Positions 25,202 through 33,671 of a DNA stretch of 46,861 nucleotides are shown piece after piece. The stretch covers positions 1 through 46,861 of the forward strand of contig JAJYDW010000029.1 in the NCBI GenBank assembly GCA_021790385.1. The letters are read 5' to 3'. The notes under the pieces are model-generated. The model did not search any database. It was not told the DNA's origin and saw only the letters and a list, made by a program, of their open reading frames with translations. Every line of letters begins with the position of its first letter. Position 1 is the stretch's first letter. The position numbers and the translations under genes were made by a program. This DNA is from Planctomycetota bacterium. Its GTDB lineage: Bacteria > Planctomycetota > Phycisphaerae > WQYP01.

Positions 25202-25852
25202 ATGAAAATAAAAAAGATATTAGGTTGCGTAGTGATGAACCTGGCTCTCGCCGGCGTTGTGGCGCTGGTATTGTCGTCGCGGGGCGTTGTGGCTCAGCCT
25301 TTGGCACCACAGCCGGCATTGGCCTCGCGGAGCTGGCAGCTTAACTTCAGCTTTTCCAAGCCGCAGCGCATGCAGGTCGTGGCAGGCCATGGTCGCCAGG
25401 CATGTATGGTCGCCTGTTATTATTTGCGTTACACCGTGGTGAATAACACCGGCAAGGATATTTTCTTTGTACCGCGTTTTGACATGGTAACGGATACCGG
25501 CCGCATGATTCGGGCGAAGGTGGATATCAGTGGCAAACTTTTTGCAGCGATTCGTCATCGGACCGGTGATGCGTTTTTGATCAATCCGATGTTGGTGGCG
25601 GGGCGGCTGTTGCAGGGGAAGGATTATGCCAAAGACTCTGTGGCGGTGTTTATGGGCCTTACGACGAAAGACCGCGGGTTTAAGATTTTTGTATCTGGTT
25701 TGAGCGGAGAGACGGCTGTGCAAACCGATCCTCTCACCGGTAAGCCGGTGGTGCTGCATAAAACTTTGGTGTTGCATTATTCTGTGCCGGGCGAGGCCAT
25801 TAACATCAGGCCTCATCCGATACTGTTAAGTAAAACTTGGGTGATGCGATAA
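25202..25852 (+). CDS. secreted protein of unknown function
   Basis: A 216-residue protein with a clear signal peptide (MKIKKILGCVVMNLALAGVVALVL, cleavage likely near VVAQP). The mature part is beta-rich. It contains YYLRYTVVNNTGKDIFFVPRFDMVTDTG, a pattern seen in periplasmic proteins that compare a property with a standard state, but I do not recognise the family. Two Cys (ACMVACYY) could form a disulfide. AAGGAG lies about nine bases before the ATG. A terminator-like hairpin follows about 100 bases after the stop, so it may be a single-gene unit. Confidence 0.75.
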   Translation: MKIKKILGCVVMNLALAGVVALVLSSRGVVAQPLAPQPALASRSWQLNFSFSKPQRMQVVAGHGRQACMVACYYLRYTVVNNTGKDIFFVPRFDMVTDTGRMIRAKVDISGKLFAAIRHRTGDAFLINPMLVAGRLLQGKDYAKDSVAVFMGLTTKDRGFKIFVSGLSGETAVQTDPLTGKPVVLHKTLVLHYSVPGEAINIRPHPILLSKTWVMR

Positions 25853-25955
25853 AGTGGTGGATGGATCCGTTTTGGCAGGGGATGGTGAGTCCATGGATTT
25901 GATGAATATGCAACTTGGTGAATACTTTTGCGTCTGAATAAAGGGTAGACCAGGC

Positions 25956-25982
25956 AAGCGCCCGGCGAGCGCCTCGCTTTTT
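25956..25982 (+). terminator. Rho-independent terminator
   Basis: AAGCG (25956-25960) pairs with CGCTT (25975-25979), with an inner GGC/GCC stem closed by GAGC. A run of five T (25978-25982) follows. It lies after the secreted-protein gene and before the small membrane protein gene, and would end the former transcript. Confidence 0.55.
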
Positions 25983-26006
25983 GTATCATTGTTAAAGGGT
26001 TATTCC

Positions 26007-26237
26007 ATGATGTACATCTATATCATTTTGCTGATTGTGCTGTTTCTTTTTTGGGTCCTGATGCTGGTAGATGCACTCAAGATCAGTGATGGCCAAAAGG
26101 GCCTGTGGATGGCCATTATTGTAGTACCGATCCTGATTGCCGCGGCCATGTATTTCCTTCTGAGTTATGTTGTGGTACCACTGATTTTAATGTCTTTGGG
26201 TGCTTTTGCCTATAATTTTGTGAAGCGCGGCAAATAG
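26007..26237 (+). CDS. small membrane protein
   Basis: A 76-residue protein with three hydrophobic segments: YIYIILLIVLFLFWVLMLVDA, WMAIIVVPILIAAAMYFLL and VVVPLILMSLGAFAYNFV, ending in basic KRGK. The pattern LVDALK followed by KGLWMAIIVVPI recalls the PLDc_N domain found alone or before phospholipase D domains, but this is loose. AAAGGG lies eight bases before the ATG at 26007. The role is unknown. It precedes the YqgE gene by 62 bases and may share its transcript. Confidence 0.7.
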   Translation: MMYIYIILLIVLFLFWVLMLVDALKISDGQKGLWMAIIVVPILIAAAMYFLLSYVVVPLILMSLGAFAYNFVKRGK

Positions 26238-26299
26238 CGGGATGGTGAGAGGTACGGCGGCTGTGGAGAGGCCTGGTCACGCGGCATGCAGAGTTGGCT

Positions 26300-26854
26300 A
26301 TGGATACTTCGTTTCAAGGGCATTTTCTAATTGCGTCGCCAATCCTTGGCGATCCCAATTTTTTTCGGACGGTGGTATTGATCATTCAGCACGATGAAAG
26401 CGGAGCGCTGGGGCTGGTCATCAATCACCCATTGCATACCACCGTGGGAGAAACGTGGAACCGCATCAGTGATATTCCTTATGAGAATGATGCCCCGCTG
26501 TACCTGGGTGGACCGTGTGAAAGCCCGCTGATGGTGCTGCATTGCCTGGAAGAGGCCGGGAAAATTGAAGTTCTGCCGGGAATTTATTTTACCGCGGAAG
26601 CCGACGATCTTAACGAATTGGTGCGCGACCAGTCATCCCCGGTAAAGTTTTTTGCCGGATCCGCCGGTTGGACCAACGGGCAGTTGGAGACAGAAGTCAG
26701 CGATGGTGATTGGCTGGTGATGCCGGCGCTGGCGGACCAGATATTCAGCCGCGTGGAAGATCAATGGCGCGTTTTAACTCGCCTGATTGCACGGCTGGCC
26801 GCTGTTCCTGACTTGAATCCCAAGCTCATTCCTCCGGATCCCTCAGTCAACTAA
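26300..26854 (+). CDS. YqgE/AlgH family protein
   Basis: A 184-residue member of the YqgE/AlgH (DUF179) family. Characteristic segments are GHFLIASPILGDPNFFRTVVLI, HDESGALGLVINHPL, LYLGGPCESPLMVLH and FFAGSAGWTNGQLETEV, ending in WLVMPA. The family is widespread, was first described as a regulator of alginate synthesis, and has no agreed biochemical function. The ATG at 26300 begins the conserved MDTSFQGHFLIA; a TTG two codons earlier is possible. Length and motif order are normal. Confidence 0.9.
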   Translation: MDTSFQGHFLIASPILGDPNFFRTVVLIIQHDESGALGLVINHPLHTTVGETWNRISDIPYENDAPLYLGGPCESPLMVLHCLEEAGKIEVLPGIYFTAEADDLNELVRDQSSPVKFFAGSAGWTNGQLETEVSDGDWLVMPALADQIFSRVEDQWRVLTRLIARLAAVPDLNPKLIPPDPSVN

Positions 26855-27228
<374 letters not shown>

Positions 27229-27279
27229 GTGTATGGGAAATAAATTATTTTTTCCGCGCCTTGATATCGGCGGTGTTTT

Positions 27280-27543
27280 TCAAGAAGGTAACCGGTGAGC
27301 CGTTAAGCCCTGCGTCCAATGGGTGTGGGCGACGCGGAGGAACCGTCGAATTTTTCCGGCGTATGGCGATCGGGGCGGCAAGACCGGAGATCTGGCAGAT
27401 CGATTTGCCGTTGTGGGCGTACATACCAGTGATACGCGATCGAGATAGGCTTTAAGGTCTGACTCGCTGAATCGCCCAAGAAAATCGGCCGAGGTGGAAA
27501 CATTGAACTGAAGAATGGATTTGATAAGTTCGTTTTTTTCCAT
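27280..27543 (-). CDS. small hypothetical protein
   Basis: An 87-residue frame on the minus strand just after the tRNA. It has a good start: AAGGA seven bases before the ATG. The N-terminal 40 residues (NELIKSILQFNVSTSADFLG then SESDLKAYLDRVS) look like a real helical domain. The C-terminal half is basic, rich in Pro and Arg, and lacks clear structure. I have a vague memory of similar short planctomycete proteins but cannot name a family. Confidence 0.5.
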   Translation of the reverse strand: MEKNELIKSILQFNVSTSADFLGRFSESDLKAYLDRVSLVCTPTTANRSARSPVLPPRSPYAGKIRRFLRVAHTHWTQGLTAHRLPS

Positions 27544-27875
27544 ACAGGCATCCTTGCCAATAGCAAACTACTTAATCCGCAAGACCAAACCTTTATCCAT
27601 GAAGGAGTGGCCGAAACAGGTTCCAAAATGTCTTCAGGCCTGGTGTGGTAATTTAAGGCCGCTGATATCGGTGCGAATCAACGGGTCGAACCGATGGCTT
27701 CACCAAGTCTGACTTTGTTTTATCGGAAGAACCAGCGGCCGACTTGAATAAAAATAATCGGTCTGAATGATGATGGATTATAGGACTATGTTGATGATGG
27801 CAGTATGCTGACGGATGGAGTGATCGCTTGGCGTTCATTCGCAAAAATGCCCGATGCTGTCTACAATAAAACTCC
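27544..27875. other. intergenic region
   Basis: A 332-base divergent gap between the small minus-strand gene and the RDD gene. Apart from the minus-strand ribosome binding site near 27551-27556, I see no clear promoter, repeat or gene. Confidence 0.3.
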
Positions 27876-29909
27876 ATGCGAAAGGTCCCTTTGGAACATT
27901 GGCTGCATTTTTTTCAACGTTTGTGGGGGCGGATATGCCTGTGGCTGGAAGGTGTGGAATCCAGCCTGCGGGCGAGACCGGTACAAGCGCTGGTTATACG
28001 TGGTAAAGACTGTGGTGCTGCAGGCCGACACGGTTGGATCAGACGTGACTGGCTCCGCCATGGGCGGGGGCCGCAACGGTCCGGGTGGCAGTACTCTCGT
28101 CGGGGCAGCCTGACGATATTAGTGGTATTGCTGGTGGGATACTGCAGTTCGCGAGCCTGCGCCCAATCTGCGGTGGTGGTACCGGCGTCCACAAAGCCTG
28201 CAGTTCGCAGTGTCGTTCCGCCGGGGCGATTATTAATGGCCGGTAACGTCCGTAGCGGAATCTGGATGGTGGTGCCGACATGGTATGGGAAAGCCGGGCA
28301 TCGGCTGGGGTTTGTCATTTTGCAGCATTCACTGAATCGCCAGAAGGGTGGGGAAGATCTATGGCGGCAGGTAAACCGGCAGGTGTTAGTGGGTGTGCCT
28401 CGCGCTTTGGCGGTACTGGCGGGCACTGTGGATGGCAAAGAAGTATCGTCTGCGTATGTGATGTTTTCCGGTGGTTTGGTCTGGGCTTATGGTGAAGATT
28501 TGCGTCAAAGCGAAGCAAGTCTGCCCCGGTCATCGCAACCCATGGCTGCCGTGGGAAGTGCGGGGGGGCTTTACGCCTTGGTTTGGGGGCGTCCCAAGAT
28601 TACTGCGCCGGGTCATCCGGCGGCGGCGAAAATCAACCGGCTAAGTGCTGCGAACGCCAAGGCTGGTGTCAAGCCGGGCGTGGCCGTGGTTTTACCGAGA
28701 CCGCCCGCCACTTCTGTGTCGCCAGCGTTTTCCAGGTCGGTGGTACAAGGGCCGGCCACCTTGCCGGTAAGTTTGCCTCGCCCTGCCCAGTGGTTGCTGT
28801 ATGAATTTAACGGCATTGACTGGCATTGCCTTTCAGCGTCCGGTCTGGCGATGCCGGTGATAAAAGACAAGTTGCACGGCACCGGGCTGACGCTGGTGTG
28901 GTTGGCGAACCGATTGTGGGCATTTTGGAAAAGTCCCCGGCGGCCAGAGCAGATTGATGCTCAATATCTGCGCATCGGTAAGTCAAATTTGGCGGGGTGG
29001 TCACACGTGCTTAGATGGAATACCAGAACGCCGTTGGGCACGCTTTTGCCGCTGAATGTCGATGGCAGACTATTGGTACTCTGGGCGGTACGTGAGCCTG
29101 ATGGCGGCATGAAAATTCAAGGAGCGCAGGTACACGCATCGGGCAAAACACACCTGGTGCCAATGCATCTTTTTAAGCCGGTGCTGATGACATGTGGACG
29201 CCACTCTTTTTCACCCGGGTTGATCGGGGCGGCGGCGGATGGAGATTCTGTAGCGGTGGTATGTGGAACGGCATCGGGGATGCTGCGACAAGTGACGCTG
29301 GACCGGTGGGGAAGGGTCATAACACCGACGTTCAAGCTCAAGCCCATGCCGGCCAGACCGGAAACGCCGGAGAATATACAATCGCTGCTGATGGTGGCGC
29401 TGATGGTTTTACTGGCGTTATCGCTGTGGCAACGCCAGAAGGTGCCGCCGCTGGGCACGCTGCCCAAGGAAATGCAGACAGCGCGGCTTTATCTGCGGAT
29501 TCCGGCAGCCCTGGTGGATCTGGCCATTCCGACCCTGGTGGTGGCCATCCTATTTGGTGCTCTCACCGAGCCTCTGTTTACAGCAATGTTGCGCCGTTGG
29601 ACCAACGTTTATTCTTCCCCAATGCTTTTGGCTCATGAATCCTCCATCTGGTGGATGCTGGGTTTGTATATAGGGCATGTGGGATTAGGCGAGTGCATTT
29701 TTGGACGCTCCATCGGCAAGGCGGTTTTTCGACTGCGCGTGGTGAATATGGCGGGTGGTCGGCCGGCGTTGGGGCCGGTTTTGATCCGCAATTTCATGCG
29801 TTTGCCGGAGTTGGCATTGCCGGTGTTGCTGATTTTTATGGTGGTAAGTACGGATCGCCAGCGACTGGGCGATTTATTGGCACGCACCTTGGTCGTACGG
29901 GTGTCATGA
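27876..29909 (+). CDS. membrane protein with C-terminal RDD domain
   Basis: A 677-residue protein in three parts. The first 100 residues are basic and include one hydrophobic segment (SLTILVVLLVGYCSS, about 78-95) that acts as a signal or anchor. A long extracytoplasmic part follows (about 100-500) with scattered Trp and Gly, perhaps a beta-propeller-like fold, not recognised. The C-terminus (about 510-677) has membrane segments (ENIQSLLMVALMVLLALSLW, LVDLAIPTLVVAILFGAL, WWMLGLYIGHVGL) and the RDD motifs RIPAALVDLAIP, GRSIGKAVFRLRVV and DRQRLGDLLARTLVV. The start is uncertain because no ribosome binding site precedes 27876. RDD proteins are often transporters or membrane adaptors. The MazG gene starts 13-16 bases later. 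Confidence 0.75.
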   Translation: MRKVPLEHWLHFFQRLWGRICLWLEGVESSLRARPVQALVIRGKDCGAAGRHGWIRRDWLRHGRGPQRSGWQYSRRGSLTILVVLLVGYCSSRACAQSAVVVPASTKPAVRSVVPPGRLLMAGNVRSGIWMVVPTWYGKAGHRLGFVILQHSLNRQKGGEDLWRQVNRQVLVGVPRALAVLAGTVDGKEVSSAYVMFSGGLVWAYGEDLRQSEASLPRSSQPMAAVGSAGGLYALVWGRPKITAPGHPAAAKINRLSAANAKAGVKPGVAVVLPRPPATSVSPAFSRSVVQGPATLPVSLPRPAQWLLYEFNGIDWHCLSASGLAMPVIKDKLHGTGLTLVWLANRLWAFWKSPRRPEQIDAQYLRIGKSNLAGWSHVLRWNTRTPLGTLLPLNVDGRLLVLWAVREPDGGMKIQGAQVHASGKTHLVPMHLFKPVLMTCGRHSFSPGLIGAAADGDSVAVVCGTASGMLRQVTLDRWGRVITPTFKLKPMPARPETPENIQSLLMVALMVLLALSLWQRQKVPPLGTLPKEMQTARLYLRIPAALVDLAIPTLVVAILFGALTEPLFTAMLRRWTNVYSSPMLLAHESSIWWMLGLYIGHVGLGECIFGRSIGKAVFRLRVVNMAGGRPALGPVLIRNFMRLPELALPVLLIFMVVSTDRQRLGDLLARTLVVRVS

Positions 29910-29922
29910 CAGGAGGATTGGC

Positions 29923-30195
29923 TTGGTGACGATTCAGGAATTTCAACGCCATATTCGCGAAAAATATTATTCTCACGATCTACAACGCGGCAGTGCTGCC
30001 ACCTTCCTCTGGTTCATCGAAGAAGTTGGTGAATTGGCCAGTGCTTTAGGCCAAACAGATCGGGCTAATCTGGAAGAAGAATTTGCCGACGTGTTGGCGT
30101 GGTTATGCACTTTGGCCAATATTCAAGGCATTGATTTATCCGCGGCAATCGAGCGAAAATACCTGGCCGGCAACGGACCGACGGGATTTAAGTAA
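29923..30195 (+). CDS. MazG-like nucleotide pyrophosphohydrolase
   Basis: A 90-residue protein of the all-alpha MazG-like NTP pyrophosphohydrolase fold. These enzymes remove pyrophosphate from nucleoside triphosphates, often non-canonical ones. The magnesium-binding motif EExxE is present as EEVGE in LWFIEEVGELASAL. The second acidic motif is LEEEFADVLAWLCTLA. AGGAGG at 29911-29916 serves either the TTG at 29923 or the GTG at 29926. Length is typical of single-domain members. It is likely co-transcribed with the RDD gene, with no obvious functional link. Confidence 0.85.
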   Translation: MVTIQEFQRHIREKYYSHDLQRGSAATFLWFIEEVGELASALGQTDRANLEEEFADVLAWLCTLANIQGIDLSAAIERKYLAGNGPTGFK

Positions 30196-30367
30196 ATGTT
30201 CTGGTTGCGAGTTCTGGCTCAGGGAGATGGCACTTTGGATTCTCATAATGCGGGCTTTATGCGGGTGGTTTGATCCTGCTGTCAGTTCGCGCCTCATTGG
30301 TCCTTCGCTATTTCGATTCGGCTGAATGAGAGCCCGCCGTGGGGCCGATGAGTGGTAACCGAGTTTA

Positions 30368-31306
30368 CTACGGATGGAGAGGTGGAAGTTGTTTGAGAAT
30401 TCCCGCACGATGGGCTTCAAGCCAATGTGGTAGCTGGAGGTTTTTTCCCAGGGATTCCACAGTTTCATCGGCGGTAAAACCGGGTCCGTCGGTGGCGAGT
30501 TCAAAAAGCACTCCGCCCGGCTCGCGAAAATAAATAGAACTGAAGTAAATGCGGTCCATGATGGGGCTGACATGAAATTGCATGGCGATGAGGTGTTCAA
30601 ACCACTGCTGCTGCGCGAATCTGTCTGCGACACGAAAGGCCACATGGTGGATGTATCCGCCGCCCATTTGTCCTCGCGTTTGATTGTGCTCTTCCAACAG
30701 GCAAATACGCGCGGTGACTTGTCGGCTGCGGGCTTCACTGTGGAGCTCCCAACTGTTGCCGCCATGGGAAGTAAATCGGAAAATAGTCCTCAGAAAATCG
30801 CGGGTTTGCTCCATGGAAGATTCAAGAAGGGTCAGCGCATGAATGCCACGAAGAGCGAATTCCGGGGCGATCGAGCCGCTAGTTGCACCCGCGTCACTGG
30901 AATCAGCGGAGTTGGTGCGAATTTCCAGGGAAATACCATCCGGATCACGAAAGGTCAGGCGGTCTGCTCCATCGCTGGTTGACAAACGTTGAACTGGCAC
31001 ACCTTGGTCAGCCAGTCGCTGTTGCCAAAAACTCAAGGCTTCGGGTGGGGAAGCCAGGGCGATGCTTAAGGTTTGGCCAGGGCCGACGGTTGCCGGCGGT
31101 AAATCGGGCCGGAGAAAAAAAGTGAGGAGCGTTCCGGGCCTGCCCAGGCCGTCTCCGTAGTAAAGGTGGTAGCTGGTAGGATCATCAAAATTAACGGTTT
31201 GTTTAACCAGCTTCAGTCCCAGAGTGCGGGTGTAAAAGTCCAGATTAGCCTGGGGTTTGCTTGTGATGGCGGTGACATGGTGGATACCGAGTATGTCGGG
31301 TGTCAT
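30368..31306 (-). CDS. ring-cleaving dioxygenase, VOC/glyoxalase superfamily
   Basis: A 312-residue protein with two vicinal-oxygen-chelate modules, like the hydroquinone-type MhqO/LinE dioxygenases. Module one starts ILGIHHVTAITSKPQANLDFYTRTLGLKLV and has DPTSYHLYYGD. Module two has GIHALTLLES, then YIHHVAFRVAD and EPGGVLFELATDGPGF. The likely iron ligands are a His in the first IHHV, a His in YIHHVAFR and the Glu of FELATD. The ATG at 31306 with GGAG seven bases upstream is used; the frame extends further but without conserved sequence. It may detoxify quinols or related aromatic or electrophilic compounds. The substrate is not predictable here. Confidence 0.85.
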   Translation of the reverse strand: MTPDILGIHHVTAITSKPQANLDFYTRTLGLKLVKQTVNFDDPTSYHLYYGDGLGRPGTLLTFFLRPDLPPATVGPGQTLSIALASPPEALSFWQQRLADQGVPVQRLSTSDGADRLTFRDPDGISLEIRTNSADSSDAGATSGSIAPEFALRGIHALTLLESSMEQTRDFLRTIFRFTSHGGNSWELHSEARSRQVTARICLLEEHNQTRGQMGGGYIHHVAFRVADRFAQQQWFEHLIAMQFHVSPIMDRIYFSSIYFREPGGVLFELATDGPGFTADETVESLGKNLQLPHWLEAHRAGILKQLPPLHP

Positions 31307-31440
31307 GGACTTGCTCCAGCATGATGAAGCCACTGCTATCATGCGGCTAATGAATTATAGGCCGGTACTTCTGAAATGTCTGCTTTGGGTATCGTGACAT
31401 AGGATGCCGGAGCAGCAGCTTGCAAGCGTAAATTAACCAA

Positions 31441-31464
31441 AGATCAGAAAAAAAGTTCTGATCT
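31441..31464. repeat. 9-bp inverted repeat
   Basis: AGATCAGAA and TTCTGATCT form a perfect 9-bp stem with a 6-base A-rich loop. It lies between the dioxygenase start and the ABC exporter start. No T run follows directly, so it may be an operator or attenuator-like hairpin rather than a terminator. Confidence 0.5.
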
Positions 31465-31583
31465 GCGTTTGCAAACGCGGTGGGGTTGGGTTAGGTTCTT
31501 TGGCGGTAAGCAGGGGTATTCACAGCAGTGCCGTGGCAAGCCGCGGCGCAGAGCACCCCTCGGTTGAGACAAGGAAACTGGCA

Positions 31584-33671
31584 ATGGCCGTAACACGGCG
31601 CAGGCAGCAGGCTAAAATAGGGGGTGCCGAACAAGGCAGCACCGGGGAACAACAAGAAGACCCCGATGAGTCCAGCCAAAATCCAGGCTCCAAACCCGAA
31701 GAGGTGACGCCGGTTCCGGTGGAAGGTATTCCCCCTGATCAGATGAGTAATTTTCGCTTACTCGTTCGTATGTTTGAATTTGTGGGACCCGTAAAATACC
31801 TGGCTATCTTGGCTTGTTCGCTGGTGGCCTTGGCCACTTTTGTTGACATTTCCACGGTCAATTTAACCCGTATTGTCATTAACAATGTCAGCACAGTGGT
31901 AGGGGCCACGGTTAAACCTCCAACATTGACATCGACCTCGCCTGTGGTCGTCGTGCAAAGTCCTCATAAAGCAGCCGCTTCGACGGCCATCGGCGGTGAA
32001 TCTTTTATCGCGGAGATTCGAGCGCACTTTTTCCACGGGCCACTGCGCACCACTATCAGTCTGATTGTGCTGCTGGCCTTGTTTGTGGCCGCTTCGACGG
32101 TGGTTACTTTCTTTCGATGGTTCGTGAATTCCAAGCTCAGCATGGATATGGTTTTTTCCATGCGGGCCTCCATGTATGACCAGCTTCAGCGGGTGGGATT
32201 TTCCTTTCATGATCGCCATTCCAGCGGAACTTTGATCAATCGGTCGCTATCGGATCTGCACAATATAAGGCAGTTTGTCAACATGGCTCTGGTGCAGATT
32301 ACGGAAATTGTTTTGTACATTATTGGATACAACATTCTGCTGGCGTCGATCAGTCCGTTGGTGGGCATGGTGGCGTTATTGCCGATCCCGTTCTGGATCA
32401 TTTATCTGCGGTATTTCAGCAACAAGGTGCAGCCGATTCAACAACAAATCATGGCCAGCGGTGACGAACTGACGATGGTATTAAGCGAAAATGTGGCTGG
32501 GGCCCAGGTGGTCAAGGCGTTTGCTACGGAAAAAACGGAAATCGGCAAATACGATAAAACGGCGGATCGTTTTTTTGATCGGGTGCTGAAAAATGTGGGC
32601 TTGTTCAGCAATTTTGTGCCGATTGTTCGCAGCATCGCGACTGCTTCCAGTTTGAGTTTGTTTCTGGTGGGTTCGTTGCTGTGTGTATCGGGCAGGTTGA
32701 AAGTCGGTGATTTGATTGTCTTTGGCGTGGCAATGGGCAACATCCTGGGGCGTTTACAGCAACTCAATCAAATCAGCAACCAGTATCAGACCTCCATTGT
32801 ATCGGCCCGGCGATTTTATGAAGTGATGCTGGCCCAACCCTCGGTGAAGGAACTGCCCGACGCACCAGTGCTCCAGCGCGGATCCGGACAGGTTGAATTT
32901 TCCGGCGTGAGTTTTACCTATGGTGGGGCGGCCAAACCGGTGCTGGAAAATGTGTCTTTCCGGGCTGCGGGTGGTTCAGTGGTGGCACTGGTGGGACCTA
33001 CCGGTGCCGGCAAATCTACATTGATGCAATTGCTGGCCCGGTTTTATGATCCGGATCAGGGCATTATCTCCATTGACGGCGTGGATGTTAAAACTGTTTC
33101 GCTCAACTCGCTGCGAAAAAGCATCTGTTTTGTGTTTCAGGAAACGTTTTTATTTTCCGATACCGTGGCCAATAATATACGTTACGGAGCTCCGCGGGCC
33201 ACGGATGGGGCCGTGGAAGCGGCCGCGCGCATTGCTCAGGCCCATGATTTCATCATGGAGCTTCCCAACGGCTACCAGACTCTGCTGGGCGAACGCGGTA
33301 CAACGCTTTCAGGCGGGCAGCGCCAGCGTCTGGCTATCGCCCGGGCACTCATGGCCGATCCACAAATTCTGGTACTGGACGAAGCACTGGCCGCAATAGA
33401 TCCGGAAACCGAGCATCTGATTCGCCGCGGTCTGGAATTGGTGCTGACGCATCGGACGGTGTTGGTCATAGCGCATCGCTTGAGTACCGTTCGTGCTGCG
33501 GATCTAATCTTGGTTCTTGAGCATGGCCGTCTGACCCAGGTGGGAACGCATGAACAGTTGATGAGGCAGCCGGGTCATTACCGGGAAGTGGCAGTGTTGC
33601 AGCTTTCGGGTGATGAACCATCCTTCCCAGTCCCGCCCGGTAGATCTACGGTACGGGAGGCATCGCTATGA
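31584..33671 (+). CDS. ABC exporter half-transporter, first subunit
   Basis: A 695-residue type IV (MsbA-like) ABC half-transporter: six membrane helices then a nucleotide-binding domain. The cytoplasmic N-terminus (about 60 residues) is Gln/Glu/Pro-rich and low in complexity. An extracytoplasmic loop of about 60 residues separates helices 1 and 2. The ATPase has Walker A GPTGAGKST, Q-loop CFVFQETFLF, an intact signature LSGGQRQR, Walker B ILVLDEA and the switch His in VIAHRLST. The D-loop is LAAID instead of the usual SAxD. The ATG at 31584 follows AAGGA by eight bases. Its stop overlaps the start of the second subunit by four bases, so the two are translated together and probably form a heterodimer. 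Substrate unknown. Confidence 0.9.
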   Translation: MAVTRRRQQAKIGGAEQGSTGEQQEDPDESSQNPGSKPEEVTPVPVEGIPPDQMSNFRLLVRMFEFVGPVKYLAILACSLVALATFVDISTVNLTRIVINNVSTVVGATVKPPTLTSTSPVVVVQSPHKAAASTAIGGESFIAEIRAHFFHGPLRTTISLIVLLALFVAASTVVTFFRWFVNSKLSMDMVFSMRASMYDQLQRVGFSFHDRHSSGTLINRSLSDLHNIRQFVNMALVQITEIVLYIIGYNILLASISPLVGMVALLPIPFWIIYLRYFSNKVQPIQQQIMASGDELTMVLSENVAGAQVVKAFATEKTEIGKYDKTADRFFDRVLKNVGLFSNFVPIVRSIATASSLSLFLVGSLLCVSGRLKVGDLIVFGVAMGNILGRLQQLNQISNQYQTSIVSARRFYEVMLAQPSVKELPDAPVLQRGSGQVEFSGVSFTYGGAAKPVLENVSFRAAGGSVVALVGPTGAGKSTLMQLLARFYDPDQGIISIDGVDVKTVSLNSLRKSICFVFQETFLFSDTVANNIRYGAPRATDGAVEAAARIAQAHDFIMELPNGYQTLLGERGTTLSGGQRQRLAIARALMADPQILVLDEALAAIDPETEHLIRRGLELVLTHRTVLVIAHRLSTVRAADLILVLEHGRLTQVGTHEQLMRQPGHYREVAVLQLSGDEPSFPVPPGRSTVREASL